The position numbers and the translations under genes were made by a program. The notes under the pieces were generated by a model, which was given only the letters and a program-made list of their open reading frames with translations, had not been told where the DNA came from and did no database searches. Below are positions 61,576 through 64,000 of a stretch of DNA of 64,000 bases, piece after piece; the stretch's first letter is position 1, and every line of letters starts with the position of its first letter. Origin of the DNA: Chryseobacterium sp. GVT01B (GTDB taxonomy: Bacteria > Bacteroidota > Bacteroidia > Flavobacteriales > Weeksellaceae); contig NZ_JAHXYI010000003.1 in the NCBI RefSeq assembly GCF_019970045.1, forward strand, positions 310,001 through 374,000, given 5' to 3'.

Positions 61576-62160
61576 ATGTTTCAAAATATCATTAAAAACA
61601 TTTCGCGGTTCGTTAGCTTAACACCTGAAGAGGAAAAAATTTATGAGGATTTGCTGACACTTCAGAAGTTCCCGAAAAAAACACATCTTTTGCGTGAAGG
61701 AGAGATTTGCCAGTTCGAGGGTTTTATAAAAGAGGGTTGTGTGCGAACGTATTATCTTGATGAAAACGGTTTTGAAGTAACACTTCTGTTCGCTGTTGAA
61801 GATTGGTGGATTACCGATATTGATTCGTTTAACAGTAAAACTCCCTCAAAGATTTTTATCGAAACTTTGGAAGATACAGAAATTTATATGCTGAATCCGG
61901 AAACGAAGGAAGAGTTATTGCAGAAAGTTCCCAAGTTTGAAAGAGCCTTCAGGCTAATGATGCAGAGGTATGTGGTGACACTGCAAAACCGCTTGGTTAA
62001 TACTATTTCTCAACCTGCAACAGACCGTTATCTGGAATTTATAAGAGTTTATCCAACGATTCCACAGCGTGTGGCGCAGTATTATATTGCATCCTATCTT
62101 GGCGTTTCAAAAGAGTTTGTAAGTACAATCAGGAAGCGTTTAGCGAATAAGCAGAAATAA
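61576..62160 (+). CDS. Crp/Fnr-family transcriptional regulator
   Basis: The 194-aa protein has an N-terminal cyclic-nucleotide-binding-like beta-roll (about 20-120; KKTHLLREGEICQFEGFIKEG) and a C-terminal winged helix (IASYLGVSKEFVSTIRKRLA). The CRP cAMP-binding residues are not evident and no Fnr-type N-terminal Cys cluster is present. This matches many small Bacteroidetes Crp/Fnr members of unknown ligand. It is followed after 142 bases by a RidA-family gene with a terminator between, so any control of that gene is through a separate promoter. Confidence 0.9.
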   Translation: MFQNIIKNISRFVSLTPEEEKIYEDLLTLQKFPKKTHLLREGEICQFEGFIKEGCVRTYYLDENGFEVTLLFAVEDWWITDIDSFNSKTPSKIFIETLEDTEIYMLNPETKEELLQKVPKFERAFRLMMQRYVVTLQNRLVNTISQPATDRYLEFIRVYPTIPQRVAQYYIASYLGVSKEFVSTIRKRLANKQK

Positions 62161-62180
62161 ATCAATACATTTAAAATTAT

Positions 62181-62216
62181 AAAATGTCGGATATGAAAAT
62201 ATTCGACATTTTTTTT
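62181..62216 (+). terminator. intrinsic terminator after the Crp/Fnr gene
   Basis: AAAATGTCG...CGACATTTT hairpin, with an inner ATAT/ATAT pairing, followed by a T8 run. Confidence 0.85.
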
Positions 62217-62269
62217 CGTCGGAAGCATTTTTATTAAACTAGTTAAATTTCTAAGATTTCTTTCTGCTC

Positions 62270-62277
62270 TACATTTG
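62270..62277 (+). promoter_or_regulatory. putative -7 box for the RidA-family gene
   Basis: TACATTTG is a perfect TAnnTTTG match, followed by C, 25 bases before ATG 62303. No clear -33 TTG at the right distance. Confidence 0.45.
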
Positions 62278-62302
62278 CCTTATTAATTTAAAATATAAAA
62301 AA

Positions 62303-62695
62303 ATGTCACAGGAAAATAAAACAGCAGAAGGCTTTGGAATGCCTTGGGAAGATATTTACGGATACGCACAAGCGGTAAAAAAAGGCAATACCGTATGGAT
62401 TTCCGGTCAATTGGGTCACAATGATAAAGGTGAACTGGCAGAAGGAATGGATGCGCAGATGAAGCAAACTTATGCGAATATCAAAGAATTATTGTCAAGA
62501 TATGATATGACGATGGAAAATGTGGTAGAAGAAGTGATTTATGCAATGGACATGGCGACTGCATTTGAGGCAAGAAAAAATTTCAAAACAGAATTTTACG
62601 ATAATCCTAAAACTGTAGCCAGTACAATGGTTGGCGTAAGCGGGCTTGCATTGTCAGGACAGCTTGTTGAAATTAAAATTATGGCAACGGTATAA
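62303..62695 (+). CDS. RidA/YjgF-family protein
   Basis: The 130-aa protein has the RidA (YjgF/YER057c/UK114) fold: VWISGQLGHNDKGEL, KQTYANIKELLSRYDMTMENVVEEVIY and VSGLALSGQLVEIKIMAT. RidA proteins deaminate reactive enamine/imine intermediates, but the Arg that is essential in canonical RidA is not evident in the C-terminal segment, so it may belong to another subgroup of the superfamily. It is preceded by a -7 box and followed by a terminator. Confidence 0.88.
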   Translation: MSQENKTAEGFGMPWEDIYGYAQAVKKGNTVWISGQLGHNDKGELAEGMDAQMKQTYANIKELLSRYDMTMENVVEEVIYAMDMATAFEARKNFKTEFYDNPKTVASTMVGVSGLALSGQLVEIKIMATV

Positions 62696-62758
62696 GTTTA
62701 CCAGTGAATTTTCTAAAAATCATCATTGATTAGACTGGTACACTACGTTTAAAATATT

Positions 62759-62789
62759 AGGCTTAGATTATGAAATCTAAGCCTTTTTG
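62759..62789 (+). terminator. intrinsic terminator after the RidA-family gene
   Basis: AGGCTTAGAT/ATCTAAGCCT stem with a 5-base loop and a T5 run. Confidence 0.9.
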
Positions 62790-63056
62790 TTTGGAGATAA
62801 GTTTTACTTCCCGATACAAAAAGTAAAAATAACTGATAAACAGATATTTATGCTTTCTGAGGGACAATGGGGTAACAGAATTCCACAAACTAATAATATT
62901 TATTACAAAGGTAGTGATATTTTAAAAATAACTCAATAATAATTGAAAAGACATTTCAAATCGATCTCAATGTCAGTAAGATCATTTCAGCAAACAATGA
63001 GGATTTCCCGCTGGTTCTATAAATTATACCATCTTGAATAAATCTGGTGATTAGTG
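62790..63056. other. non-coding stretch before the transposase remnant
   Basis: About 270 bases with no supported gene; frames are short. It probably replaced the 5' end of the transposase gene and may contain fragments of other lost genes. Confidence 0.4.
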
Positions 63057-63503
63057 ATGAATTCCTTAGTGTTGAGGATGTATGCCAAAGGAATGAGCAC
63101 ACGTGCGATAAGCGAGTTTATCCGCGAAATGTATGCCATGGAGATCTCTGCGACTGAAATTTCACGTATTACCGAAAGTGTGCTCCCCGCAGTAAATGAG
63201 TGACGTAGTGGCCTTTGGAAGCTATTTATCCCTTTGTATTCCTGGATTGCATGCATTATAAAGTCCGACAGAATGGCACGGTTGAATCTAGAGTCATTTA
63301 TAACATCCTGGGTATTGGAATGGACGGACGCAAAGACCTAATAGGACTTTATAGCTCAGAAAACGACGGGACAAAGTTCTGATTATCTGTTCTGACAGAC
63401 TTGAAACAGCGCGGTGTCGAGGATATCCTGATAGCGTGTATCGATGGACTTAAGGGGTTTCCTGAGGCTATAGAGGCTATTTTTCCAAAAACTAAAGTTC
63501 AGT
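63057..63503 (+). pseudogene. IS256-family (mutator) transposase remnant
   Basis: Several frames together spell the middle of an IS256-type transposase: MYAKGMSTRAISEFIREMYA and EISRITESVLPAVNE, a stop, LFIPLY then FLDCMHYKVRQNGTVE, VIYNILGIGMDGRKDLIGLY, SENDGTKF, a stop, LSVLTDLKQRGVEDILIACI and DGLKGFPEAIEAIFP. The DDE-region Asp residues around FLDCMHYKV and CIDGLKGFPEA are still recognisable. The 5' and 3' thirds are missing and there are at least two stop codons plus a frameshift near 63230, so it is inactive. No terminal inverted repeats were found. Confidence 0.85.
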
Positions 63504-63710
63504 TGTTGGGAATAAATCTCTTATTCGAAAGAATTATAATGTGATTTTGTTATGAGTATAATCATAAGGATATATTATTATATACTATACCTTTGAAAAA
63601 CTATAATAGTTGTAGTCAATCTCTACACTTTCTACAACCTTACCCTTCTTAATTGAGGGGTTTTAATTTGTAGTGGATATTGTCTAGTCGTCTTTAATAA
63701 CTGATATTTA
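63504..63710. other. AT-rich gap after the transposase remnant
   Basis: About 200 bases without a gene. An imperfect hairpin with CCCTT and GAGGGG near 63640-63665, followed by a T run, may be a weak terminator. Confidence 0.35.
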
Positions 63711-64000
63711 TTACAACGCTTTACTATTAAGTCCAATGTCAGCAATTTTACTCAGTGTTTTATCGCATTTTTTTTCTTCATTTAGAGTTGCTAAAAGATT
63801 TTTTAAGCATACATTTTCCTTAAGAATTTTTGCATAGGCAGCTAGCGTCCCATACGTTGAAATCTCATAATGTTCTACTTTCTGTGCAGCAGCTATTATG
63901 CCTGCATCCCTTACAGAGCCAGGCTCAGTTTCTTGCATAATGCTCTTTCCTTCATCAAGCAGTCCTTGCATGGCATCACATTTTTTCGCCTGAGCCTTCT
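63711..64000 (-). CDS. DUF892/YciF ferritin-like protein, C-terminal part (cut by window edge)
   Basis: The frame is open to the right edge, so the start lies beyond the window. The visible 96 residues read KAQAKKCDAMQGLLDEG, VRDAGIIAAAQKVEHYEIS, YGTLAAYAKILKE and ATLNEEKKCDKTLSKIAD, matching the C-terminal half of DUF892 proteins with the ferritin-like EHYE helix motif. The family is a ferritin-like four-helix bundle, often stress-induced. An internal ATG at 63971 is not the real start. Confidence 0.85.
   Translation of the reverse strand, partial: KAQAKKCDAMQGLLDEGKSIMQETEPGSVRDAGIIAAAQKVEHYEISTYGTLAAYAKILKENVCLKNLLATLNEEKKCDKTLSKIADIGLNSKAL

Noticed and set aside
63017..63256. Minus-strand 79-aa frame at the right end
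   Set aside because: It is antisense to the IS256 transposase remnant.
1..64000. tRNA or rRNA genes
   Set aside because: No cloverleaf with T-loop consensus and no rRNA-like sequence was noticed by eye; a tRNAscan-SE or Infernal run would settle it.

Overview
This window looks like a chromosomal segment of a flavobacterium, most likely Chryseobacterium or a close relative in the Weeksellaceae. The reasons are low GC, secreted proteins with type IX secretion (T9SS) C-terminal sorting domains, several -7 promoter boxes of the Bacteroidetes form TAnnTTTG, little Shine-Dalgarno, and a RebB-family R-body locus. Genus assignment is inference. No rRNA, tRNA or CRISPR array was recognised.

Layout. 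(1) 1-2128: end of an upstream gene, then a three-gene signalling operon (multi-pass membrane protein, HisKA_3 histidine kinase, NarL/LuxR response regulator). It converges on (2) 2196-6751, a minus-strand R-body-like locus: five near-identical tandem RebB genes of 85-87 aa, two further RebB-like genes and four accessory proteins of unknown function. (3) 7174-15595: single genes, including an unknown 489-aa protein, a CPBP protease divergent from an XRE regulator, a serine hydrolase, a DUF3592 protein, a lipoprotein, an alpha/beta hydrolase and a PlsC-like acyltransferase. (4) 15768-17781: a tandem array with a 171-bp period, each unit holding an 83-bp hairpin, interrupted by a GIY-YIG nuclease gene. 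(5) 17817-29302: a restriction island with McrC/McrB, palindromic non-coding repeats, a small unknown gene, a frameshifted XRE regulator and a complete type I system (hsdR-hsdS-hsdM).

(6) 29394-47332: an 18-kb minus-strand biosynthetic operon and the most striking element. Two megasynthases (NMO-NMO-KS-AT-ACP-ACP-KR and KS-AT-DH-phosphopantetheinyl transferase) resemble polyunsaturated fatty acid (Pfa-type) synthases. They are followed by a free acyl carrier protein, an alpha/beta hydrolase, a fused tandem glycosyltransferase, two condensation/PapA-like acyltransferases and a small membrane protein. Nearly every junction overlaps or almost abuts. The simplest reading is an iterative lipid or polyketide chain that is glycosylated, perhaps twice, and then acylated, giving an uncharacterised glycolipid.

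(7) 48221-62695: a periplasmic glutaminase, three T9SS-secreted proteins (one a 1,629-aa PKD-type giant), an NTF2-like protein, an AraC regulator, a DUF1826 protein, a TetR-esterase pair with a clear palindromic operator, a Crp/Fnr regulator and a RidA-family protein. (8) 63057-64000: a decayed IS256-family transposase and the C-terminal part of a DUF892/YciF-like gene cut by the window edge.

Start codons were moved downstream where a TTG/GTG or a first ATG gave an implausible N-terminus; each change is noted.
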